Part shown: in pieces, positions 1 to 7,827 of the stretch
How positions within the stretch are numbered: the stretch's first letter is position 1
Layout of the letters: each line of letters begins with the position of its first letter
The notes under the pieces: generated by a model
Seen by the model: the letters and a program-made list of their open reading frames with translations, nothing else
Databases searched by the model: none
What the model was told of the DNA's origin: nothing
Made by a program: the position numbers and the translations under genes
Assembly: GCF_017742215.1 (NCBI RefSeq)
Contig: NZ_JAGHKP010000002.1
Location: 285,050 to 349,049, forward strand
Reading direction: 5' to 3'
Length of the DNA stretch: 64,000 nt
Source of the DNA: Chitinophaga chungangae
GTDB taxonomy: Bacteria; Bacteroidota; Bacteroidia; Chitinophagales; Chitinophagaceae

Positions 1-34
1 AACGGGAATACTCTGGCGAGTGTTCCCGTTTGTT
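1..34 (+). terminator. Rho-independent terminator, first repeat unit
   Basis: A 13-bp stem, aacgggaatactc paired with gagtgttcccgtt with one G-T wobble, closes a tggc loop and is followed by tgtt and an AT-rich run. It probably ends a transcript entering from upstream of the window, such as a tRNA gene. Confidence 0.7.
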
Positions 35-47
35 ATTTAAAGCAGTT

Positions 48-129
48 GATCCGGCGGCAGTTTGATTTGACACGCCAGACTTAGGATCTGGTGCCGCGAG
101 GCATGGGGGTTCGAGTCCCTTCATCCGCA
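48..129 (+). pseudogene. tRNA-Leu(UAG)-like sequence with defective 5' third, copy 1
   Basis: The anticodon arm is perfect (ccaga at 75-79, loop cttagga, tctgg at 87-91) with anticodon TAG at 82-84. A class II variable arm, a T arm with loop ttcgagt, and an acceptor 3' strand catccgc at 122-128 follow. The matching acceptor 5' strand (gcggatg) is missing: 48-54 reads gatccgg and does not pair. The D stem is broken and the D loop lacks its usual GG. The closest alternative acceptor, 54-60, pairs at five of seven positions but leaves only 14 nt for a D arm. It is therefore probably a pseudo-tRNA or a tRNA-like small RNA. No CCA is encoded. Confidence 0.65.
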
Positions 130-135
130 CGAAAT

Positions 136-169
136 AACGGGAATACTCTGGCGAGTGTTCCCGTTTGTT
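136..169 (+). terminator. Rho-independent terminator, second repeat unit
   Basis: This is an exact copy of the 13-bp tggc-loop hairpin at the window start. It sits 6 bp after the first tRNA-like sequence, so that element would be released as a short discrete transcript if transcribed. Confidence 0.7.
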
Positions 170-182
170 ATTTAAAGCAGTT

Positions 183-264
183 GATCCGGCGGCAGTTTGA
201 TTTGACACGCCAGACTTAGGATCTGGTGCCGCGAGGCATGGGGGTTCGAGTCCCTTCATCCGCA
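183..264 (+). pseudogene. tRNA-Leu(UAG)-like sequence with defective 5' third, copy 2
   Basis: Identical to the first copy, with the same intact TAG anticodon arm, variable arm and T arm, and the same unpaired acceptor 5' strand and missing D arm. It is followed about 23 bp later by an unrelated terminator rather than by another copy of the repeat hairpin, so it marks the downstream end of the array. Confidence 0.65.
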
Positions 265-287
265 CAGAATGAAAATCAACAGGTTAG

Positions 288-317
288 AAAAGCTTCCGCA
301 AGGAGGCTTTTTATTTT
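288..317 (+). terminator. Rho-independent terminator closing the tRNA-like array
   Basis: A 10-bp stem (aaaagcttcc at 288-297 with ggaggctttt at 302-311, one G-T pair) closes a gcaa tetraloop and runs into tattttaa. The preceding A run means it could also act on minus-strand transcripts leaving the gene that ends at 327. Confidence 0.8.
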
Positions 318-326
318 AACCACCTT

Positions 327-1034
327 TTAAATGTGAAATGCCCTTTCAAGGTCCCTCCCTTTTTTCAACCTGAAATGAATAAAAAGCAATACCATAACAA
401 CCGGTGCCAGGCAGGCGGACACGATAACGCTCCAGCTTAAACGCCATATTTCGCTCCTGAAATGGGAAATAATCGCTTCCGTACACAGGCATAACAACGC
501 AGCACCCAAAAACGCGTAGGCTATCAGGTTGATGCCCTTGTACCTCGCCGATCTGACAACCATTATATAAAGCACTGCTATCACGCTCAGGCACAAAAGT
601 AATGGTATTGCCAGCCTGAATGCCCAGTTGACGCCACTCGTGATGATATCCAGGATAAACAGAAAAATGCCGGATAAAATAAATCCTCCCGCTATCTCCA
701 GCACAGCATCCTTATTCCAGAAGGCAAAAACCGAAACATAACAAAATATCACGACCCCTATGCCAGTCGTGTATTCGGACCAGGTAATGCCATGACTGAT
801 AATAAAATCAACGATGAACGCAGCCACGATGCCGGACCCGAGCGCCAGGGAAACGATCTCCCATGTAAATTTCTTTCGTTTCCTGCTTACGGAAGGAGGA
901 AGATATATCTCCTGTTTATCAAATGCGGAAGCGTGACTTTGAACAGCATCATGCGGACCATTGACAGGTTTCCCGCAGAGAGGGCATACCGGCATATCAT
1001 CTTCCAGTTCTACACCGCAGTTTTTACAATACAT
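327..1034 (-). CDS. Zinc-ribbon integral membrane protein (DUF6320-like)
   Basis: The 235-residue product begins with a zinc ribbon: CKNC at residues 3-6 and CPLC near residues 17-20. A polar linker follows, then about six hydrophobic segments from residue 58 onwards, with a basic C-terminus. I recognise this layout as the DUF6320 type found beside condensation-like acyltransferases in Bacteroidota; that name is from memory and unverified. No catalytic motif is visible. It starts 7 bp after the stop of the acyltransferase gene, so the two are almost certainly one transcript, which suggests the membrane protein serves the acyltransferase's lipid or ester product (inference). Confidence 0.7.
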   Translation of the reverse strand: MYCKNCGVELEDDMPVCPLCGKPVNGPHDAVQSHASAFDKQEIYLPPSVSRKRKKFTWEIVSLALGSGIVAAFIVDFIISHGITWSEYTTGIGVVIFCYVSVFAFWNKDAVLEIAGGFILSGIFLFILDIITSGVNWAFRLAIPLLLCLSVIAVLYIMVVRSARYKGINLIAYAFLGAALLCLCTEAIISHFRSEIWRLSWSVIVSACLAPVVMVLLFIHFRLKKGRDLERAFHI

Positions 1035-1041
1035 GCCGTTA

Positions 1042-2319
1042 TTATTTATAGATTTTTACAGGAATGCCGCTTTTTGCGAGGAAAGAAAGAAATATCCTCT
1101 CAAGTTCCCTCGAGCGCGTGATATTGCCAAAAGCCAACACCAGTTTATCCTCAAATCCCACCAACGCGCAATTGACTTTTAATACTTTGCTGGGCGGAGG
1201 AGGGATAAATATAAATTTGTCGATCAATGCGTTTACGTCCTTTCCCAGGTCCACCTTCCCAAGATTGGTAACTACCCCGCTGTATTGTTTGGTGCCGGTA
1301 GCATATAACCTCGACATGATAAAAGATTTGATAAACAACGGTACTCTCCTCAGAAAAGCGTTCCGCTCTCCGCTTACATTACGCGAGATCATTTTGCTGA
1401 TCAGCTTTTTATCCGTCTCCAGCTGCATCTGATGATATACGGTTTTCACTATTTCTTCAAACGTAAAATGCCCGAGCCGCAAATCTATACCGGGGATCAC
1501 ATAAAGGGAAAAATTTCGCATGGTACGGGAGGGAAAGATCCGCCGGAGATTGACCGGCACCTCGATCCGGAGTATTTTGTTGCTTGTGCGTTTTTCAAAC
1601 TCGGAAAGTTCTTCGTACAGCTGCTGCAACGAATAAAGATACACCGCCGTAAGATATTCGGTAAGGCTGACATTATATTTTTTGGCAACGTCCACAATGT
1701 CCCTGCTGGGCACAACCGCTTTCAACACATCGAAACGGGGATGGCCCTTCAGTTGAAAAGGAACATGAAACGCCGATTGAACTTTTAACTGCCTGACATT
1801 GATCTTCTTAAAATACTGGTTGTATGCATCGGCAGATTCTTCGGCATGCGGCGCTTCCCGCGCGTCGAAATGATGAAAGTCGGGCGGCACTGGCAGGCAA
1901 CATTTTTCAAAATAAACCGCCAGCAGGGTTTTGAGAAATTCAAATGCTCCCGTGCCATCTGTAAGGATATGGGAAAACTCCACGCTGATCCTGTTTTCCC
2001 TCACCAGCACCCGGAACATCAGTTCATTTTTTTCGAAGGAACGGCAAGGCGTTGCGGTATCCGCCTCCACCGCAACAGGCAGATTTTCCGGCTCCAGGTA
2101 ATACCAGAAAAACCCGGCCCGCAATTTTACTTTGTAATATGGGAACCTGTTTTCGATCCCGTTCACGGCCTCCAGAATTTCCTTTGCCCTGATACGTTCT
2201 TTCAGCTCCACCCCGATTCTGAAAACCGAGGTCAACTCCCTGTCCCTTATAGCCGGGTAAATCTTTGCGGCATTGTCCAGCCGGAACCAAAGGTCGTTAT
2301 GATGAATGGGCGGTTTCAT
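1042..2319 (-). CDS. Condensation-domain-like acyltransferase (alcohol acetyltransferase/PapA type)
   Basis: The 425-residue product resembles stand-alone NRPS condensation domains. It has the HxxxDG catalytic signature as HILTDG near residue 118, and a later region typical of the C-terminal half of the fold. This superfamily moves acyl groups from a thioester onto an alcohol or amine. No carrier-protein or adenylation domain lies nearby, so it probably acts on a free substrate. The frame is open for 15 residues further upstream (ATG at 2364), but MKPPIHHND at 2319 looks the better start because family similarity begins there. It is the first gene of a two-gene minus-strand operon and is divergent from a hydrolase. 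The substrate is unknown. Confidence 0.75.
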   Translation of the reverse strand: MKPPIHHNDLWFRLDNAAKIYPAIRDRELTSVFRIGVELKERIRAKEILEAVNGIENRFPYYKVKLRAGFFWYYLEPENLPVAVEADTATPCRSFEKNELMFRVLVRENRISVEFSHILTDGTGAFEFLKTLLAVYFEKCCLPVPPDFHHFDAREAPHAEESADAYNQYFKKINVRQLKVQSAFHVPFQLKGHPRFDVLKAVVPSRDIVDVAKKYNVSLTEYLTAVYLYSLQQLYEELSEFEKRTSNKILRIEVPVNLRRIFPSRTMRNFSLYVIPGIDLRLGHFTFEEIVKTVYHQMQLETDKKLISKMISRNVSGERNAFLRRVPLFIKSFIMSRLYATGTKQYSGVVTNLGKVDLGKDVNALIDKFIFIPPPPSKVLKVNCALVGFEDKLVLAFGNITRSRELERIFLSFLAKSGIPVKIYK

Positions 2320-2424
2320 AAACAACAGTAAACATATTTGGAGAGATATGCCTTTCAAGATCAATTATAGTGCCCTTTTAAGTACCTTCAGTAAATCTCC
2401 TTTCATTACGTTAACCATATTATT

Positions 2425-3306
2425 TTGGCAAGTTTTCAAAGCAGAATTTTTACAGGTCTTTTACGGCTGGTCAACAAAAAGGGATTTCTCGGCCGGCAGC
2501 TGAAAAGAGGCAGGTTCAACCGGTTTGATTGCCCCGAACCGCCCGCTGCTTTATTTCACAGCATCGAGCGCGATGAGCTGCACGGCAGGAAGTATTTTTC
2601 GTTAAAACCACCGGGAGGGAGCAGTACGGGGAAACATATTTTATACCTGCATGGCGGCGCTTACGTTCAGTGTTTTACGCTGGCGCACTGGTATTTCCTG
2701 TCTGATGTGATCGATGGAACAGGCGCGGAAATCATCGCCCCCGATTACCCGTTGGCGCCGGAATATACCTATAAGGACGCTTTTGTTATGGTCGAAACAT
2801 TGTACAAACAAATGCTTTCGATGTATTCCCATTCGGATATCGTCGTTATGGGAGATTCGGCAGGCGGCGGTTTTGCGCTTGCGCTGGCCCAGAAATTAAA
2901 AACTGAAAACATGCCTGTACCCGGGCAGATCATATTACTTTCCCCATGGCTGGACATAACGCTGGAAAATCCCGAAATAAATAATCTCGACCAACTTGAC
3001 CCTTTCCTGGGGAAAAAGAGCCTACAGCAGGCGGGAAGGCTGTATGCCGGTTCCACCCCGCCGAATTATTACCTGCTGAGCCCGATTAACGGTCCGCTGG
3101 ATAATCTTGGCAGGATCACCGTGTTTGCGGGATCTCACGAGTTGCTGGCCGCCGATACCAGAAAACTAAAACGCATGGCTTCATTAAAAGGAGTTGCCCT
3201 GGATTATCATGAATATCCCGAAATGGTCCATGCATGGATGCTTTTAAATTTCCCCGAATCGAAAAAAGCCCGGCAGCAGATCATTGACCTGGTTAACCAG
3301 GGTTAA
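2425..3306 (+). CDS. Alpha/beta hydrolase, hormone-sensitive-lipase type
   Basis: This is a 293-residue esterase/lipase-like hydrolase with the HGG oxyanion-hole motif (LHGGAY, near residue 75), the nucleophile elbow GDSAGG near residue 143, a C-terminal aspartate region and the catalytic His in the MVHAW context near residue 272. These features define the hormone-sensitive-lipase family. No ATG lies in frame between the upstream stop at 2392-2394 and position 2425, so the proposed start is a TTG; the exact start is uncertain. The gene is divergent from the acyltransferase operon with about 105 bp between them, so an acylation/deacylation pairing is plausible (inference). Confidence 0.85.
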   Translation: MASFQSRIFTGLLRLVNKKGFLGRQLKRGRFNRFDCPEPPAALFHSIERDELHGRKYFSLKPPGGSSTGKHILYLHGGAYVQCFTLAHWYFLSDVIDGTGAEIIAPDYPLAPEYTYKDAFVMVETLYKQMLSMYSHSDIVVMGDSAGGGFALALAQKLKTENMPVPGQIILLSPWLDITLENPEINNLDQLDPFLGKKSLQQAGRLYAGSTPPNYYLLSPINGPLDNLGRITVFAGSHELLAADTRKLKRMASLKGVALDYHEYPEMVHAWMLLNFPESKKARQQIIDLVNQG

Positions 3307-3450
3307 ATACGGAAAATGGCCGGGCCAGGCAGCCCATTGTGGAAAATACTACACGGTTGGACGTTTCACCGGGAACGAAGAAAAGGCTACACCGGCTTCC
3401 CGATTTTCAATATGTAAAAAAACCGCGCTTTTAATCAGCCCGGCTTTTAA

Positions 3451-5064
3451 TTATTTAATAATCTCGATCTTCTGCCGGTCCACGATCACATTATTGTTAT
3501 CCGTATCGTAGAACACCAGGAAATATACGCCCACGGCCGCATTGGCAACATTCACGGACATATTGGTGCCGGTAATTTTCGTCGTATAAATCACCTTCCC
3601 TTTGATATCGATCACATCCATTCTCAGCAGGTTGCGTACGCCGGAGAGTGTGATGGTAAATTGCCCGCGGTTCGGGTTCGGAGATGCGGTGATCTTGAAA
3701 TTCCCGGGCACGGAGCGGATGGGCGAATACGTGCTGTCTCCGTTACGGCTGATGGTTTTGAGCCGGTAGTAGCTCATGTCGCCGTAATAGTTATCGTCCA
3801 TGAACTGGTATTGCCGGTTCACGTTGCTGTTGCCGGTGGGGCTTTGCGTGGGAAGGACGGCGATGGCGCGGAAGTCGTTTTCATGCTCCAGCCTGCGTTC
3901 CAGCTCAAAATGCTGCACGTCGCGCTCGCGCATGGTGAGCCAGGTGGCCTGCACCTGCCGTACGTCGCGACGTATGGCGTCGAAGATCAGCGATACTTCA
4001 AAGCCGGGCGCCTCGGGCACCTTCAATGCGAACAGCGACAGGAAAGTTCCGCCCGGCGTGGCAGACAGCGTGCGCGAATGCATATACGCCTGCCTGAGCG
4101 GGTTGCCGGTAGTGAGCGTGCCGGGCTGCGAAAAACCCGTTCGCGGAACGGTGTCCCAGCCGGAAACGGGGCTGTAGCGGGAAATAAAGCTGCTGTCGAT
4201 ATTTCCGGTAAAACCCGTGTTCTGATCAGCGGCGTTGTGTTGAAGGGAAACGGCGATGCTGTCTCCGTTCGGTATCCCGTTCTGCAGGATCTGCCAGGTC
4301 TTCGGCACGAGATTTCCTTCAAGCCTGCTGCCGGTTTGGGCATTGGCGTACACATTGTCGAACACCCTCACGCGGAAGTTGTCTGCCCGCCGACCGTTAT
4401 ACCGCAAGGCGAGCGGTGTATAACTGTCCGTGCCTGTGCCGATGGGGAAAACCACCTCTCCTGTTGCGGCGTTCACGTTGTAGAGATATAAATATCCGCC
4501 GTAAGGCGAAGTGCCGGTTACGATAAAACGGCGGGACGTATAGCCTGTGATGCTACTTCTGCCGGTGGGCTCGCCCCCAACGGCAACGTCCCAACCGTTC
4601 AGGTATAGGTGCCCGCTCTCGAAATGCAGATTATAACGGATGCGCAGATCGCTGAGGTCCGCCAGCTGCACGCCGGAGGGGTTGTTGATATATAAGTTCG
4701 GAAAACTGGCGCCGATGCCGGTAGCGGAATTATACCCGCCGAAGATCGTTTGCCGCCCCTCGCCGGTCAATGGCTGCATGAACCTGAATACGCCGCCGCC
4801 AGGCGGCAGCGCAGGATCATAAAAACGTTCTTCCGGCAGCAAAGCCTCGTCGGTATTGCTCCACAGGCCACCGTAAAACAATACCGCCGAGCCGGTGGCG
4901 CTGCCAAAGCGTCCCTGGTTGGTCACATTGCTGAAGATGGACACCGTATCCGCACGGTGCGCCATCACGTTCGCGCCCGGCGGTATAAATACGCCGGTTT
5001 GCGCGCGAATGGCCTGGCCCGCGCACAGCAGGCATATGAATGATATGTAAAGTTTACGCAACAA
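3451..5064 (-). CDS. Secreted protein with T9SS type A sorting domain
   Basis: The 537-residue protein has a clear signal peptide ending in an RAQ-type cleavage site near residue 22. The middle is beta-rich with no enzyme motif that I recognise. The last 80 residues carry a T9SS type A C-terminal sorting domain: SPNPNRGQFTI, then a DIKGKVI strand, then GVYFLV near the end. Such proteins cross the outer membrane through the type IX system and are anchored or released at the cell surface. It is the last gene of a three-gene minus-strand cluster, 14 bp after its neighbour. PorX, the T9SS regulator, is encoded at 45778-47331. Confidence 0.85.
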   Translation of the reverse strand: MLRKLYISFICLLCAGQAIRAQTGVFIPPGANVMAHRADTVSIFSNVTNQGRFGSATGSAVLFYGGLWSNTDEALLPEERFYDPALPPGGGVFRFMQPLTGEGRQTIFGGYNSATGIGASFPNLYINNPSGVQLADLSDLRIRYNLHFESGHLYLNGWDVAVGGEPTGRSSITGYTSRRFIVTGTSPYGGYLYLYNVNAATGEVVFPIGTGTDSYTPLALRYNGRRADNFRVRVFDNVYANAQTGSRLEGNLVPKTWQILQNGIPNGDSIAVSLQHNAADQNTGFTGNIDSSFISRYSPVSGWDTVPRTGFSQPGTLTTGNPLRQAYMHSRTLSATPGGTFLSLFALKVPEAPGFEVSLIFDAIRRDVRQVQATWLTMRERDVQHFELERRLEHENDFRAIAVLPTQSPTGNSNVNRQYQFMDDNYYGDMSYYRLKTISRNGDSTYSPIRSVPGNFKITASPNPNRGQFTITLSGVRNLLRMDVIDIKGKVIYTTKITGTNMSVNVANAAVGVYFLVFYDTDNNNVIVDRQKIEIIK

Positions 5065-5078
5065 ACGTATTAAATGGT

Positions 5079-6002
5079 TTAGTTCCCTTCCACACGAATG
5101 TAGAGCCGGGTGTTCGTGTCCGTATGCGGCTCGAGCGCGAACTGCGGTGTATTGATATCCGCGCTTTCCATCACCCGTACCGTTACGCTGCCGTTCGTAT
5201 TGCCCGTCACCACCGCGATGGGCGCATTTCCAACGTCTGTCCCTCCTTTTGCCGTTACCTGTATGCTCAGTACGTTAGCGAAAGAAATGTTAGCCGGGAA
5301 ATTGATGGTCTGTTCACCGGAACTGGTATTGGGCACATCGGCCACCCACACTTTCGTTACTTCTTCCACTGCGGCGCTGCCGCCCGTTGCGCCGTTTGCT
5401 CCCGCGCCGCCGCTGTAATACACTACCTTGTTCGTTTTCACCACCTTTCCGTCTCCATCTATGCCCAGCGCCGCGGCATTGGGCGTAATGGCGGAAGATG
5501 CGGTCAGGTTCTCGAGCTTCAGCCCGCTGTCGTCCGGCTGGCCGGTACGTATATGCATTACCGTTGTAGGCGATGCAGTGCCGATGCCGACCCGTCCGTC
5601 TGCGGTGATGCGCATCCTTTCCAGGTTGTTGGTGACGAACGGAAGCGCCAGGTTGTTTACCGTGCCGAACGTGGCCAGCGCGGGAAGCGTGTTGCCGCCC
5701 TGCAGCCACCCGGTAACCGCGTCCGTCATCGGCCGCCAGTACCCTTCTTTGCGGACAAGTATGCTGTTCAGCGGCGTGTAATAAACGATCGTGCCGTCGG
5801 GCGCGGCAGCCAGGGTGCTCAACGTCGTGTCTGCCACGCGGGACAGTAAAAGCCCCTGGCTGCTGCTTTCCAGCTCCAGTATGGAAGATTTGTTGATACT
5901 CGCCGGGTTCTCGCCCAGCTTCAATTGCGCCCGGAGGGCGGAAGGGATCACCGTAATGGCGAGCAGCAGCAACGGCATCCAACCGTATGGTCGTATGTTC
6001 AT
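5079..6002 (-). CDS. Secreted fibre-like protein, paralogue of its upstream neighbour
   Basis: The 307-residue product has a signal peptide ending at LRAQ (about residue 26). The mature N-terminus reads LKLGENPASINKSSILELES and then GLLLSR; the neighbouring gene has the same module with few changes. The middle contains tail-fibre-like text such as GRVGIGTASPTTVMHI, seen in many surface and phage-fibre proteins of Bacteroidota. A Gly/Ala-rich hinge (about residues 200-215) precedes a compact beta-rich C-terminus. There is no catalytic motif and no T9SS sorting domain. It is probably a structural or adhesive surface protein, co-transcribed with the genes on either side. Confidence 0.7.
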   Translation of the reverse strand: MNIRPYGWMPLLLLAITVIPSALRAQLKLGENPASINKSSILELESSSQGLLLSRVADTTLSTLAAAPDGTIVYYTPLNSILVRKEGYWRPMTDAVTGWLQGGNTLPALATFGTVNNLALPFVTNNLERMRITADGRVGIGTASPTTVMHIRTGQPDDSGLKLENLTASSAITPNAAALGIDGDGKVVKTNKVVYYSGGAGANGATGGSAAVEEVTKVWVADVPNTSSGEQTINFPANISFANVLSIQVTAKGGTDVGNAPIAVVTGNTNGSVTVRVMESADINTPQFALEPHTDTNTRLYIRVEGN

Positions 6003-6023
6003 AGCTGATCGTTTGGTGAAGCC

Positions 6024-7283
6024 TTATTTTTTGATCACGTACCAGTTGGTGCCGTCTGTCTGTAAGGTCACGAACGTCCAGTCGTTGTAAATGATGTAAT
6101 CGGCGTTACCGTCGATGCTGCCTCCGGTGGGCAGAATGGTCAGCGCATTGTCGATGCCGCCGGTACCGATCTTTTTGATGGTGTATATCCTGCCCGCGAT
6201 GGTGGTAGGCGCCGGAAGCGTAACGGTAATGGCGCCGGTGGTCGTGTTGGCGAGAATGGTATTATCCGATTCGCCGGCCGTATGGTCGCCGGTTACCGTC
6301 GTGATGGCGGCAGACATGGAACCATTCACCTGGAAAGTGGAGTTGGGGGCGGTACCCGCCGCGAGACCTACGCTCAATGAATCGCGCACGTTTTTGGCGC
6401 CGGCGAAAGTTTGCGCTACGATAGACACGCCGCCGGGATTGGATTCGTCCGCGGGATGCAGGCGAACGGAATCGCCGTTGATGCTAAGACCGGTAGCGGA
6501 AACGTCGCTGCTGTACGCGGTAGCGAGTATCTGATATTTTGCGGCGGAATCGAAACGCACCCAATCGTTATAAGAGAGGAAACCGCGGGAAACCGCGCTG
6601 GTACCTTCCTGCGTGGGAATGTTAAACACGTGCTCCGCATCGCCGGTGGTGCCGTTCACCGCGGAAGTGATGGTAATGTCGGAGGTAACGGCGCTGTCTA
6701 TACGAAATGTTTGCACGGTGTCCCTCAACCCGTTGATCTGAACGATGGCGTTGCTGAACGCGGATTTGGCGATGGTTCTTTGCATGAGCGTGCGCGTAGT
6801 GGGATCGATCACCATCACCTGCACCTGGTCGGTACCTTCGGGGATCACGTTGTTACCCACGATGATGCTGCCGCCGGCGGTCAGCCTGAGGCGTTCTTCA
6901 TCGTTGGTGCGGAAGATCACCGCCTGCTGGTCTGTAGTACCAAGGAAGTTTTTGGTAGAATCAAGACCGGCGTTGCCCAGTACGTTCCAGTTGGCGGCGT
7001 TGGCCACGCTGTCTACGCTCATTTTCTGCCAGAGGTCGTTTTTACGAATGAAGAGGCTGGCGGAATCCGGCACGTAAATGATCATACCGTCCGGCGCGGT
7101 GCTCAGCGGGGCATCGGCCAGGTTGGCGCCTGGTATCCTGGGAAGCAGCAAACCCTGGCGGGTGCTTTCCAGTTCGAGTATAGAGGATTTGTTGACGCGG
7201 CTGGGATTGGTGCCGACTTTCAGCTGTGCGGAAGCAACACTGCCAAGCAATAGCAATGCCGCAGCAAGAAATAAATGTTTCAT
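6024..7283 (-). CDS. Secreted beta-rich fibre-like protein
   Basis: This 419-residue product has a signal peptide (MKHLFLAAALLLLGSVASAQ) followed by the shared LKVGTNPSRVNKSSILELES...GLLLPRI module. The remainder is rich in Thr, Ser, Val and Asn and has no obvious enzyme motif. The last 100 residues (NTILANTTTGAITVTLP through TDGTNWYVIKK) look like the repeat-poor tip domain of bacterial fibre proteins. It is the first gene of the three-gene cluster and starts 100 bp downstream of two dyad symmetries. Function is inferred only as a secreted structural protein. Confidence 0.7.
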   Translation of the reverse strand: MKHLFLAAALLLLGSVASAQLKVGTNPSRVNKSSILELESTRQGLLLPRIPGANLADAPLSTAPDGMIIYVPDSASLFIRKNDLWQKMSVDSVANAANWNVLGNAGLDSTKNFLGTTDQQAVIFRTNDEERLRLTAGGSIIVGNNVIPEGTDQVQVMVIDPTTRTLMQRTIAKSAFSNAIVQINGLRDTVQTFRIDSAVTSDITITSAVNGTTGDAEHVFNIPTQEGTSAVSRGFLSYNDWVRFDSAAKYQILATAYSSDVSATGLSINGDSVRLHPADESNPGGVSIVAQTFAGAKNVRDSLSVGLAAGTAPNSTFQVNGSMSAAITTVTGDHTAGESDNTILANTTTGAITVTLPAPTTIAGRIYTIKKIGTGGIDNALTILPTGGSIDGNADYIIYNDWTFVTLQTDGTNWYVIKK

Positions 7284-7328
7284 GCAGGTGTACTTTACGG
7301 TTTAAATAGAAAAAATAAATTGCTTTGC

Positions 7329-7367
7329 CAGTTCAGGCGAACTGACGGTAATAGGAATACGGTATTC
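7329..7367 (-). promoter_or_regulatory. Two dyad symmetries upstream of the secreted-protein cluster
   Basis: At 7329-7344 cagttc and gaactg are separated by aggc. At 7355-7367 gaatac and gtattc are separated by a single G. Both are perfect and lie 46-84 bp upstream of the ATG at 7283, where operator or UTR hairpins would be expected. Function is inferred from position only. Confidence 0.35.
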
Positions 7368-7696
7368 GGTTTCGGTTTATTTAGTATTAATTTTTTGCCT
7401 TAATTCTCTATATGGATTTCTCTAAAAAGGATGTGGTTAATATTTTGGGTATAGGCAAGGCGCAAAGGTATAAAGCCGATGTTGTAGTTTTCTGCTACGA
7501 GCGTGTGATTTTTTATTCCGGATATTTTTCTATCGGGAATTTCTTTCGCAGATGCGTGCCGGCGAGAAAATTTAACGGGAGGATAAAATGGGAACGTTCC
7601 CTGCGAAACCGTACTATTGAAAATCAATCCTTCATTCCGCACATCCGGTTATTGCCATTCTTCGTAAATTTCTTTGCCGATTTGCCCGAAACAGGT

Positions 7697-7780
7697 AATA
7701 AGGCCTTATTTTTGACATATCTTGTTGACAGCCATAGAACTAAGAGAGTCACAATAAAAAATTAAAACCGGATAGCCGGT
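7697..7780 (+). promoter_or_regulatory. Two palindromes upstream of the response-regulator gene
   Basis: A perfect 14-bp palindrome, aataaggccttatt, lies at 7697-7710, and a second dyad, accgg-atag-ccggt, at 7767-7780. They sit about 130 and 50 bp before the ATG of the first gene of the exopolysaccharide cluster. Either could be a regulator-binding site; the first also runs into a T-rich stretch and could be a weak terminator. Confidence 0.35.
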
Positions 7781-7827
7781 ATCGTTGTTACTATGAAAAA
7801 GCCGGGGCCGTTAAATTTTAATCCGTT

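Larger units (their letters stand above)
1..270 (+). repeat. Tandem 135-bp direct repeat carrying a tRNA-Leu-like sequence and a terminator
   Basis: Positions 1-130 recur without a change at 136-265, giving a period of 135 bp. Each unit holds a 13-bp hairpin terminator, about 17 bp of AT-rich spacer, and then a tRNA-Leu-like sequence. The short linkers after the two units differ (gaaat against agaat), so the exact copy ends at 265. The window begins at the first base of a unit, so more copies, or an intact parental tRNA gene, may lie upstream. Perfect identity points to recent duplication or ongoing homogenisation. Confidence 0.95.
7284..7827. other. Intergenic region between divergent secreted-protein and exopolysaccharide clusters
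   Basis: This is 544 bp of AT-rich sequence without a convincing gene. Open frames at 7412-7765 (+) and 7400-7642 (-) have no family resemblance and overlap each other. The region must hold divergent promoters for the clusters on either side, and four dyad symmetries lie in it: 7329-7344, 7355-7367, 7697-7710 and 7767-7780. Confidence 0.7.

Noticed and set aside
3451-7283. Reading the fibre-like trio as a prophage tail region
   Set aside because: Each protein has a signal peptide, one has a T9SS sorting domain, and there are no phage structural, lysis or integrase genes around.
7412-7765. Possible gene in the intergenic region (117 codons, plus strand)
   Set aside because: No recognisable domain, unusual composition, overlaps a minus-strand frame, and contains the dyads that look regulatory.
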